From the NCBI GenBank assembly GCA_003224835.1, contig QHZX01000252.1:1-15587 (forward strand): a stretch of DNA of 15,587 bases, written 5' to 3'. This document shows, one piece after another, positions 7,774 to 13,375 of the stretch. Made by a program: the position numbers and the translations under genes. This DNA is from Acidobacteriota bacterium (GTDB taxonomy: Bacteria; Acidobacteriota; Terriglobia; Terriglobales; Acidobacteriaceae). Numbering within the stretch: the first letter of the stretch is position 1; each line of letters starts with the position of its first letter. Below the pieces are notes generated by a model that worked only from the letters and a program-made list of their open reading frames with translations, searched no databases and was not told the origin of the DNA.

Positions 7774-8487
7774 TCACTGCGGGTTACTGGTTTTCGGCGC
7801 TGCTGGTTTCGGCGCTGGTTTGTGCGTGGGGTGGTGCACGGGTGCGCGCGCCCCACCAGCATGAAGAATCGCAATCTTAACAATCTTCGGCGGATCATTT
7901 GGCCGGTCGTTTCCATCGCGGGGCATGTGCGTGATCTTCTTCACCAACTCAACGCTGGCATCATCGCATTGTCCGAAGATCGTGTAGCCGCCATTCAGAT
8001 GTGGGTACGGAACCTCGGTGACAAAAAACTGCGAGCCGTTAGTGTCAGGGCCAGCGTTGGCGTAAGCCAGTCGCCCAGGACGGTCAAACAGCAGATCCGG
8101 AGAGGTCTCATTCTTAAACTTGTATCCGGGATCACCGGTGCCGGTGCCCAAAGGATCTCCGCCTTGGATCATGAACTCCGGAATAACGCGATGAAAAATA
8201 GTGCCGTTATAAAGAGGAACACCGTGCATCTTGCGGCCGGTCGCGGGGTTGGTCCAATCCTTGGTGCCACGCGCGAGTCCGATAAAATTGGCTACCCCAA
8301 TCGGGGCTTTGTCTGGATAGAGGACGCACGTCAGCTTGCCGGCTGTCGTATCGATAATCGCGGTCGGCGGTCCTGCTGCGGCAGACGCTGCGGGTTTCTT
8401 TGGCATCGCCTTCGCCGCAGGTTTGGACGTTTGCGATACGAGGTGCAGGGAAGAAAAAACAATCAGAAGAGTAAGCAGTTTGCGCAT
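7774..8487 (-). CDS. exported cyclophilin-type peptidyl-prolyl isomerase with Pro/Ala-rich tails
   Basis: A 237-residue protein when started at 8487, where AGGAG (complement of 8493-8497) lies 5 bases before the ATG. The frame is open 32 residues further up, but that extension lacks a ribosome site and would bury the signal peptide. Residues 1-19 (MRKLLTLLIVFSSLHLVSQ) form a signal peptide. A Lys/Pro/Ala linker follows to about residue 41, then the cyclophilin domain (42-208). It has the catalytic R100 in FHRVIPEFMIQGGDP and ANAGPDTNGSQFFVT (144-158). The cyclosporin-contact Trp is replaced (PHLNGGY, 162-168). The tail (209-237) is His/Pro/Lys/Ala-rich, with a repeated KPAPKPAAPK. Likely a periplasmic folding catalyst, comparable in role to PpiA. 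Confidence 0.9.
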   Translation of the reverse strand: MRKLLTLLIVFSSLHLVSQTSKPAAKAMPKKPAASAAAGPPTAIIDTTAGKLTCVLYPDKAPIGVANFIGLARGTKDWTNPATGRKMHGVPLYNGTIFHRVIPEFMIQGGDPLGTGTGDPGYKFKNETSPDLLFDRPGRLAYANAGPDTNGSQFFVTEVPYPHLNGGYTIFGQCDDASVELVKKITHMPRDGNDRPNDPPKIVKIAILHAGGARAPVHHPTHKPAPKPAAPKTSNPQ

Positions 8488-8492
8488 TGTTG

Positions 8493-8497
8493 CTCCT
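8493..8497 (-). promoter_or_regulatory. Shine-Dalgarno deciding the exported cyclophilin start
   Basis: AGGAG on the minus strand, 5 bases upstream of the ATG at 8487. It places the N-terminus exactly at a canonical signal peptide. Confidence 0.8.
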
Positions 8498-8579
8498 GGC
8501 ATGAAGCTTGCGTGAAAAACAGAAATAGCATTGTACGACAGGAAGGCTTTGACCACAGAGGCTAGAGAGCTAAGATCGC

Positions 8580-9032
8580 TCAAGTTTTGTGAAGCACTAG
8601 AGCGGCGGTCGCGAGCTGAACGCAGGCTTCGAGCGGTTGGTCGGTGTCGATCACAGTTTTAGGCATTGTGATCTGCTCAAACCGCGCTTTGATTTTCATA
8701 TACAAGTCAAAATTCCGATTCGCTGCAATGTGCGCGGGGTCGTCATTTAATCGGCGACGGGTCGTCTCTTCACGGCAACTGCATTCCAGAATTCTCCATG
8801 GCTGGCCGATGGCTTCGGCAAATCCGGTGGCACGCTTCAGTTGGTAAGTTCGAGAAAGCGTGCGGCCATCAAAGAAAACAAGACGCACGGGGTCCTTCCG
8901 GAGTAGATACCCTGCGACCTTGAGCATGACTGCCATGCAGAAGTCGTCTTGCTCGGTGGAATACTCGATGTCGGGTGGCGCGAAGAGTGATGCCCGAACT
9001 TGGTCCTTATCGATGGCCATAAGAACGAGCAT
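8580..9032 (-). CDS. P-loop kinase (AAA_33/zeta-like) missing its Walker A region; probable pseudogene
   Basis: A 150-residue remnant of the small predicted-kinase family (COG0645-like) that phosphorylates small molecules or nucleosides. The following family parts are present: AIDKDQVRASLF (6-17), EQDDFCMAVML (27-37), a Walker-B-like LVFFDGRT (51-58), a lid segment ETTRRRL (89-95), AANRNFDLYMKIKARFE (103-119) and VIDTDQPLEECV-type VIDTDQPLEACV (127-138). The nucleotide-binding GxxGxGKS is absent because the frame starts after it. In another frame just upstream, an ATG at 9081 reads MMGLFIFGGVP (9049-9081), which resembles the missing first strand leading into the P-loop. This suggests that a deletion plus frameshift removed GxGKS and the first helix. 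The ATG at 9032 has no Shine-Dalgarno. Confidence 0.7.
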   Translation of the reverse strand: MLVLMAIDKDQVRASLFAPPDIEYSTEQDDFCMAVMLKVAGYLLRKDPVRLVFFDGRTLSRTYQLKRATGFAEAIGQPWRILECSCREETTRRRLNDDPAHIAANRNFDLYMKIKARFEQITMPKTVIDTDQPLEACVQLATAALVLHKT

Positions 9033-9119
9033 GTGATGAGAATAGCCTAGGAACGCCGCCGAAAATAAAAAGCCCCATCATTTTGTGAGCGACAGGGCAG
9101 GATAATTAAAATCCGAGCG

Positions 9120-9914
9120 TTATTGCTGGAAGCCAGGGTCGGACAAACCGACCAATGTGATCTCAGAAAGAGCCTTATTCACATCTAGTTGTTCGGCCAC
9201 CATCCGGTTCGCGCGCCATTCATCGTAGGCACCCGCAACCATGATGTGGAAGCACCAGTGTCGCCGCTCTTCTTCTGGCTCTACCAATCCCATTTCTTTT
9301 AGCGGACGAAGATATTCTTCCATCCACTTCACCTGCGTCTTGTTCATGCCGCGTCGTTGCAAATCCACGGTAAGTCCCGCCAGGTGCGATGAAGCCGTTT
9401 CGCCTTTTTCCGGAGCCGCGTTGCGATTGTGCCGGCGAAGCTTTTTCTGGACCAGCACAGTGCGGACAGCTGAGTTCACCTGTATCTGTTGATGAAATTC
9501 TTTGTAGTAGGCTCCGCTAATGTCCTGCAAGAAAGCGAGTGTCCATTCACGGCAGTAGCGCCGTGAAGGCTCAAGCGAAGCTTGAATTCGTAGCGTCTCG
9601 CCGGGAACAATCGGAACCAGGTCTCCGCTGGCCTTCAGCTTCTCAAGCTGCCTATCGTCATAAATGCGCGGAAGGTTTAGCCGATCGATCTCTTGATTCT
9701 GCAACAGAAGAGATTCATGGGATGGCTTGAACGCTGGATTCCATGGAATGCGGCGAATGCGATGCATGCGATGGTAACGCGGCGAAACCATGGGCCGAAC
9801 GGCAAATGCCTGGCAGCTGATGGCCAGAGTGGCGAAAATTACAATGACTTGTTTCTGAATTCTCATTGGTGAAAATCGCAGAAGGCGTTTAAGGTACTCA
9901 TTCCAGGGCTTCAT
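9120..9914 (-). CDS. exported DUF5715 protein, M15 peptidase-like fold
   Basis: A 264-residue protein. Residues 17-38 (MRIQKQVIVIFATLAISCQAFA by short motifs: basic, hydrophobic, then AFA) form a signal peptide, so M17 (ATG ending at 9866) is a plausible alternative start. The ATG at 9914 has AGGA about 12 bases upstream, and neither start is decisive. The C-terminal half resembles D-Ala-D-Ala carboxypeptidases of the VanY/M15 type: VNSAVRT (146-152), S176-H177-x2-G-x3-D184 (SSHLAGLTVDL) and HWCFH (219-223), which would supply the zinc ligands. The family is DUF5715. A role in cell-wall peptide trimming in the periplasm is an inference from the fold. The residues 40-60 are very Arg/His/Pro-rich. 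Confidence 0.8.
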   Translation of the reverse strand: MKPWNEYLKRLLRFSPMRIQKQVIVIFATLAISCQAFAVRPMVSPRYHRMHRIRRIPWNPAFKPSHESLLLQNQEIDRLNLPRIYDDRQLEKLKASGDLVPIVPGETLRIQASLEPSRRYCREWTLAFLQDISGAYYKEFHQQIQVNSAVRTVLVQKKLRRHNRNAAPEKGETASSHLAGLTVDLQRRGMNKTQVKWMEEYLRPLKEMGLVEPEEERRHWCFHIMVAGAYDEWRANRMVAEQLDVNKALSEITLVGLSDPGFQQ

Positions 9915-10269
9915 TCTATGATAGTTCCTGGAAAATCCAAGGACAAAAGTTGAAAGTTTGACATTACCTTGGACTTACCCGCCTGTAACTTCCTGCTGGT
10001 TACCTCCAATTACTAAGCGTCTCGGACACTCATTCAGATTGCAGCTATGATGCCGTTCAGAGTAGCTGGGTAGCCAACAGACATCCTCTTTGGATTCAGC
10101 GAAGCCAGGCCTATGTTTCGGCAACAGACCATCTATCAAGGCTTTTAAAGGACAGGACGAGCGGAAAAGTGGCAAACTTTTTCAGTCACGTTACGAAAAG
10201 TGTCAATGGTAATAGCTGGAATGAGTACTGTGTGAACAATAACTTCATGACGGCAGTATTAAAGGCTTT
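9915..10269. other. intergenic stretch without a recognisable gene
   Basis: About 355 bases between the end of sdhB and the start of the DUF5715 gene, both on the minus strand. Short frames exist, but none has a ribosome site or a recognisable protein. The string AAGGCTTTT occurs twice (near 10138 and 10263). It presumably holds the sdhB transcript end and the DUF5715 promoter. I see no convincing RNA gene. Confidence 0.5.
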
Positions 10270-11019
10270 TCAGCGCCGAAATAGATCGGTAATGGCCTGC
10301 TTCATCACGGCGCCGCCGACCTCAGAGATCGAACGGGTGAGCGGAATGTCCTTCGGGCAGGCTTCAATGCAATTCTGCGCGTACCCGCATTCCTGGATTC
10401 CGCCCTCACCCATGAGCGCAGCCAGTCGCTCGCGTTTCAGTGCGGCACCTGTCGGATGAGTGTTGAACAGGCGAACTTGCGAAATCGTGGCCGCGCCAAC
10501 GAAGCCGGTGTCCTCGTTGAATTGCGGGCAGACTTCCATGCAACAGCAGCACGATATGCATCGCGAGAGAGGATACGCTTCTTCCTGCGCCTGCATCGTG
10601 ACGCGAGGGCCGGGGCCGAGATCGTAAGTGCCATCCACGGGCACCCAGGCTTTTACCCGTTTCAAGTTTTCGAACAGCACGCTGCGATCAACTGCCAAGT
10701 CGCGAATCACAGGAAATTTCGAGAGTGGCTCAAGGCGGATGGGCTTTTCAAGATTATCCACCAGCGCCGAGCACGCCATCCGGGCCTTGCCATTGATCAA
10801 CATGGCGCAGGAGCCACAGACCTCCTCCAAACAATTCGAATCGTAGGTGATCGGCGTAGTTGGCTTGCCGTTGCGGGTCACCGGATTGCGAGCGATCTCC
10901 ATCATTGAGGAGATCACGTTCATGCCTGAATGCCAGGCGAGTTCGAACTCCTCCCATCGCGGGCTGCTTTCGGGTGAATCCTGGCGACGGATTCTGAAGA
11001 GGACTGATTTTTCAGCCAT
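10270..11019 (-). CDS. sdhB: succinate dehydrogenase/fumarate reductase iron-sulfur subunit
   Basis: A 249-residue subunit that carries electrons from the flavoprotein SdhA to the quinone site in Complex II, on the cytoplasmic membrane face. All cluster ligands are present: [2Fe-2S] C63, C68, C71 and C83 (CLEEVCGSC...C); [4Fe-4S] C154, C157, C160 and C221; [3Fe-4S] C164, C211 and C217. The second motif reads CISCCCCMEVCP, with extra cysteines C158 and C159 as in Bacillus/epsilon-type enzymes. Spacing from the first to the last ligand matches E. coli with an offset of five. AAGG just before the ATG is a modest ribosome site. Usually sdhC-sdhA-sdhB are adjacent; here no sdhA or sdhC lies on either side, so the partner subunits must be encoded elsewhere. 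Confidence 0.95.
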   Translation of the reverse strand: MAEKSVLFRIRRQDSPESSPRWEEFELAWHSGMNVISSMMEIARNPVTRNGKPTTPITYDSNCLEEVCGSCAMLINGKARMACSALVDNLEKPIRLEPLSKFPVIRDLAVDRSVLFENLKRVKAWVPVDGTYDLGPGPRVTMQAQEEAYPLSRCISCCCCMEVCPQFNEDTGFVGAATISQVRLFNTHPTGAALKRERLAALMGEGGIQECGYAQNCIEACPKDIPLTRSISEVGGAVMKQAITDLFRR

Positions 11020-11144
11020 AAGCCTTTTGAATCATTTTACGTGATGTCGCACGGTGCGGCTTTAGAGGCAAGAAGGCCTGCAAATCAGGATTAAGGTGAG
11101 GATATGAACGAATATAATTGTGGACAACTGAAGGTTAGAAATTC

Positions 11145-11424
11145 ATGATCCGCGTCGTACTTCCATTCCACCTGCGAAATCTGGCCCACGTCGGTAGTCG
11201 AAGGCGCTGTCACTCAGCGCTCGGTACTCGACTCGCTCGAGAAGCGCTATCCCATGCTGCGCGGTGTTATCCGAGACCACGATACTCTGCAGCGCCGCGC
11301 GTTTCTGCGTTTTTTTGCGTGCGAACAGGATCTCTCGCATGAGTCCCCCGATACGCCATTGCCCGATGAGGTCGCATCCGGGAAAGAACCATTCATTGTG
11401 ATAGGGGCAATAGCCGGGGGATAA
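11145..11424 (+). pseudogene. MoaD/ThiS-like ubiquitin-fold protein, frameshifted
   Basis: Two frames together give one small beta-grasp protein. From ATG 11145 the first frame reads MIRVVLPFHLRNLAHVG, up to 11195. The frame beginning at 11194 then continues VVEGAVTQRSVLDSLEKRYP..., FLRFFACEQDLSHESPDTPL and EPFIVIGAIAGG, to the TAA at 11422-11424. The C-terminal Gly-Gly is the hallmark of MoaD/ThiS proteins, whose C-terminus is adenylated and thiocarboxylated as a sulfur carrier. The join needs a +1 shift, and about five residues between the first strand and VVEG appear missing, consistent with a small deletion. AAGG at 11131 lies 10 bases before the ATG. Either a real pseudogene or a sequencing indel. 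Family assignment is by recognition of the sequence pattern. Confidence 0.75.
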
Positions 11425-11458
11425 TTACCTATGTGGGTGACGACATCCGGCGGTGCGA

Positions 11459-11683
11459 ATGAGTGACACAGGTCCTATCGCGCAGGCTGTGCAGCTTGAA
11501 ATTCATCGGAAGATGACTGGAGAACAACGTCTCCTACTTGCACTTGAGATGAGTGACTTTGCGCGTGAACTGTCAAGTCAGCGGATAAGGCACGAAAATC
11601 CAAATTGGTCACCCGCCCTGATCGCACGGGAACTTGTCCGGATTGCGTTGCTGCCGAGGCCATTGCCGGCGCGGCTCCGATGA
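11459..11683 (+). CDS. small helical partner protein of the nucleotidyltransferase
   Basis: A 74-residue, mostly helical protein (MSDTGPIAQAVQLEIHR..., ALEMSDFARELSSQRI, ALIARELVRIALLP). I do not recognise a characterised family. A GTG at 11453 in frame would add two residues; the ATG at 11459 is preferred, though neither has a strong Shine-Dalgarno. Its stop overlaps the next gene's start by four bases (ATGA, 11680-11683), so the two are translationally coupled and very likely act together. It has no HEPN RxxxxH motif and is too short for a HEPN toxin. It might be an antitoxin-like or accessory subunit, but that rests only on gene order. Confidence 0.65.
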   Translation: MSDTGPIAQAVQLEIHRKMTGEQRLLLALEMSDFARELSSQRIRHENPNWSPALIARELVRIALLPRPLPARLR

Positions 11684-12246
11684 GCGCTGCCGAGATACTG
11701 CGAAGAATTACTGCGGCATTAGATCAGGCTGACATCGAATACATGCTTACCGGATCATTCGCCAGCGCCTACCACGGCGTTCCTCGGTCAACTCAGGACA
11801 TCGACTTCGTCATCAACGCGACTGAGGAGAAATTGAAAACACTGGTTCAAGCTTTGCCAGAGACCCAATACTACGTGGACTTGACTGGCGCACTCGAAGC
11901 TCATCGGCGGCAATCGATGTTCAATCTGATTGACCTCGAGAGTGGCTGGAAAATCGACTTCATAATTTGCAAATCCCGCGCTTTCAGCGAAGAAGAATTC
12001 CGTCGGCGCCGTCGAGCCATGCTGCATGGGGCTAATATTTTCGTGGCCAGTGCCGAGGACGTTATCGTCTCTAAACTGGAATGGGCGAAGCTAGGGCGAT
12101 CGCAGCGACAGATTGAAGATGCGGCGGCGATCTTGAGAGTGCGGGTGGGAGAATTGGACCGCGAGTATCTGGAAAAATGGATCCACGGCTTGGAGTTGAG
12201 CAAACAATGGGACGATGCTCAGCACTCTGCAGAAATCAAATCGTAG
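11680..12246 (+). CDS. nucleotidyltransferase-fold protein (AbiEii/DUF6036-like)
   Basis: A 188-residue protein with the polymerase-beta-type nucleotidyltransferase signature: G25-S26 (LTGSFASAYHG), then D40-I-D42 (TQDIDFVI), and a third acidic residue D93 in WKIDFIICK. The C-terminal part has SKLEWAKLGRSQRQIEDAAAIL (131-152 in pieces), the Lys/Arg-rich helix seen in AbiEii-like and related proteins. The start at 11680 is chosen because it forms an ATGA overlap with the upstream stop; the frame is open 25 codons further but lacks support there. Relatives include the AbiEii toxins of abortive-infection systems and tRNA- or antibiotic-modifying transferases. With its coupled small partner it may form a two-gene toxin-antitoxin or defence unit (inference). 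Confidence 0.8.
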   Translation: MSAAEILRRITAALDQADIEYMLTGSFASAYHGVPRSTQDIDFVINATEEKLKTLVQALPETQYYVDLTGALEAHRRQSMFNLIDLESGWKIDFIICKSRAFSEEEFRRRRRAMLHGANIFVASAEDVIVSKLEWAKLGRSQRQIEDAAAILRVRVGELDREYLEKWIHGLELSKQWDDAQHSAEIKS

Positions 12247-12301
12247 GCGCGACTTGAGTTGAGAGGTCAAGCAGGGAAGTACCTTAAATAATCATGCCAC
12301 T

Positions 12302-12328
12302 TGTCGATTTCGCCCTACTCCATTCGTC
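12302..12328 (+). promoter_or_regulatory. putative ECF42-type promoter of the first DGPF gene
   Basis: TGTCGA (12302-12307), a 17-base spacer, then CGTC (12325-12328). The reported ECF42 promoter, as I recall it, is TGTCGA at -35 and CG(A/T)C at -10. The same arrangement with identical spacing occurs before the second DGPF gene. It lies about 70 bases before the ATG at 12399, which has AGGAG (12386-12390). Confidence 0.75.
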
Positions 12329-12345
12329 GTAATAATAAAGCGAGG
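12302..12345 (+). repeat. leader copy 1, paralogous to 12837-12880
   Basis: Ungapped alignment with 12837-12880 gives 33 of 44 matching bases by my count. It includes TGTCGATTT, CATTCG, the -10 core and AGCGAGG at the same offsets. This indicates that the whole gene unit with its promoter was duplicated. Confidence 0.7.
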
Positions 12346-12398
12346 TTTGGCAGCAACATTCAGCAAGCCAGCTCCAAAATCAAATAGGAGATATAACA

Positions 12399-12824
12399 AT
12401 GCGAGTCATGGTAATCGTAAAAGGCGATAAGAATTCTGAAGCAGGTATTTTGCCGAAGAAAGAGCTATTCGCCGAGATGGGGAAGTTCAACGAGCAACTG
12501 GCGAAGGCCGGGGTGATGCTTGCGGGTGAGGGCTTGCAACCTAGCTCCAAAGGCAAGCGGGTGAAGTTCTCTGGAACGACACGCACCGTAATTGACGGGC
12601 CGTTTACCGAATCGAAAGAACTGATTGCCGGCTTCTGGCTGTGGCAGGTCCGTTCGATGGAAGAAGCTGTCGAGTGGTTGAAACGAGCCCCATTTGATGG
12701 TGGCACTGAGATCGAGATTCGCCAGGTATTCGAGGCGGAGGACTTCGGCGCGGAGTTCACTCCCGAGCTCAAGGAACAGGAAGAGCGCATTCGCCAGCAG
12801 ATCGAAAAACAGAAGGCGTCATAA
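12399..12824 (+). CDS. DGPF/YCII-related protein
   Basis: A 141-residue cytoplasmic protein of the YCII/DGPF family (ferredoxin-like alpha-beta fold). The hallmark D66-G67-P68-F69 lies in VIDGPFTESKEL, followed by AGFWLWQVRSMEEAVEWLKR, and the early strand is RVMVIVKGD. The C-terminal 25 residues are charged (Glu/Gln/Lys) and helical, longer than in many members. The biochemical role of DGPF proteins is unresolved. They recur next to ECF42 sigma factors and are thought to be their regulated targets or partners. AGGAG lies 8 bases before the ATG, and a TGTCGA-N17-CGTC promoter lies upstream. Confidence 0.9.
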   Translation: MRVMVIVKGDKNSEAGILPKKELFAEMGKFNEQLAKAGVMLAGEGLQPSSKGKRVKFSGTTRTVIDGPFTESKELIAGFWLWQVRSMEEAVEWLKRAPFDGGTEIEIRQVFEAEDFGAEFTPELKEQEERIRQQIEKQKAS

Positions 12825-12836
12825 ATTTTTGGTCTG

Positions 12837-12863
12837 TGTCGATTTTGCGATCCCTCATTCGAC
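12837..12863 (+). promoter_or_regulatory. putative ECF42-type promoter of the second DGPF gene
   Basis: TGTCGA (12837-12842), a 17-base spacer and CGAC (12860-12863): the same layout as at 12302, with the other allowed -10 base. It starts 13 bases after the first DGPF stop, so the second DGPF gene and the sigma factor can be transcribed separately from the first gene. Confidence 0.75.
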
Positions 12864-12880
12864 GTATCGATAGAGCGAGG
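12837..12880 (+). repeat. leader copy 2, paralogous to 12302-12345
   Basis: Second copy of the duplicated 44-base leader, with the -35, -10 and AGCGAGG blocks at identical offsets. GAGGAG at 12935-12940 is the ribosome site of the gene that follows. Confidence 0.7.
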
Positions 12881-12948
12881 ATTTTGGGGCAGGCGAGAAC
12901 CTCCGGAATCCAGCTCGCGAGCTCAAACCAATTCGAGGAGAAATACAC

Positions 12949-13340
12949 ATGCGATTCTTGAGTATCTACAAAACACCAGAACGCGCGACTCCGCCAACCG
13001 CGGAGGAAATGGCAACCATGGGCAAATTAATCGAAGAAGGAAGGCGGGCTGGCTGCTCGCGACGGAAGGCTGCCTGCCCTCGGCACTAGGCGCACGCGTT
13101 CGACGCTCCAATGGCAAGCTGGCCGTGACCGATGGGCCGTTCACTGAAGCGAAAGAGCTTGTCGGTGGATTCGCAATACTGAAGGCGAATTCGAAAGAAG
13201 AGGCGATCGAGTTGACCCGGCAGTTCCTTAGAGTCGCCGGAGATGGCGAGTGCGAGCTGCGCCAGCTTTACGAAATGAACAGCGAACAGCCAGACCAAGC
13301 CAGTTGTCATCAGCCGGATATGGTTGCAGCAACACGCTAA
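12949..13340 (+). pseudogene. second DGPF/YCII protein, broken by a 1-base frameshift
   Basis: ATG 12949, with GAGGAG 8 bases upstream, opens a frame reading MRFLSIYKTPERATPPTAEE and ATMGKLIEEG. Around 13042-13047 the reading moves to another frame that continues GWLLATEGCLPSALGARVRR, NGKLAVTDGPFTEAKELVGG and ILKANSKEEAIELTRQFLRV, to the TAA at 13338-13340. The first frame stops at 13087-13089. The total length is one base short of a whole number of codons, so one lost base in the G-rich stretch near 13042-13047 explains everything. Restored, it would be about 130 residues with the DGPF signature. Either recent inactivation or a sequencing error. Confidence 0.85.
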
Positions 13341-13350
13341 ACATGATGTG

Positions 13351-13375
13351 ATCGGTGGCAGTGACTGCCACCGAT
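13351..13375 (+). promoter_or_regulatory. 25-nt palindrome over the sigma factor start codon
   Basis: Perfect 12-bp arms: ATCGGTGGCAGT (13351-13362) and its reverse complement (13364-13375), with one central G. The GTG start (13355-13357) lies inside the left arm. As DNA it could be a dimeric-repressor operator. As RNA it would form a 10-bp stem with a 5-base loop that hides the start codon, for which no Shine-Dalgarno is visible. Function is inferred, not shown. Confidence 0.6.

Noticed and set aside
7738..8565. Long plus-strand open frame of about 275 codons opposite the exported cyclophilin
   Set aside because: It lies entirely antisense to a clear cyclophilin with signal peptide and ribosome site. 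The translation has no recognisable domain.
8488..8583. 32-residue N-terminal extension of the exported cyclophilin
   Set aside because: It would place 32 residues before an obvious signal peptide, and AGGAG precedes the internal ATG.
9975..10175. 66-codon minus-strand frame in the gap between sdhB and DUF5715
   Set aside because: It has no Shine-Dalgarno, no recognisable sequence pattern and an unusual composition. I treat the gap as non-coding.
11605..11679. Upstream in-frame start for the nucleotidyltransferase
   Set aside because: It would add 25 residues that overlap the small partner gene. The ATGA junction at 11680 is a much better start.
11459..11683. HEPN toxin paired with the nucleotidyltransferase
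   Set aside because: The small protein has no RxxxxH motif and is shorter than HEPN domains.
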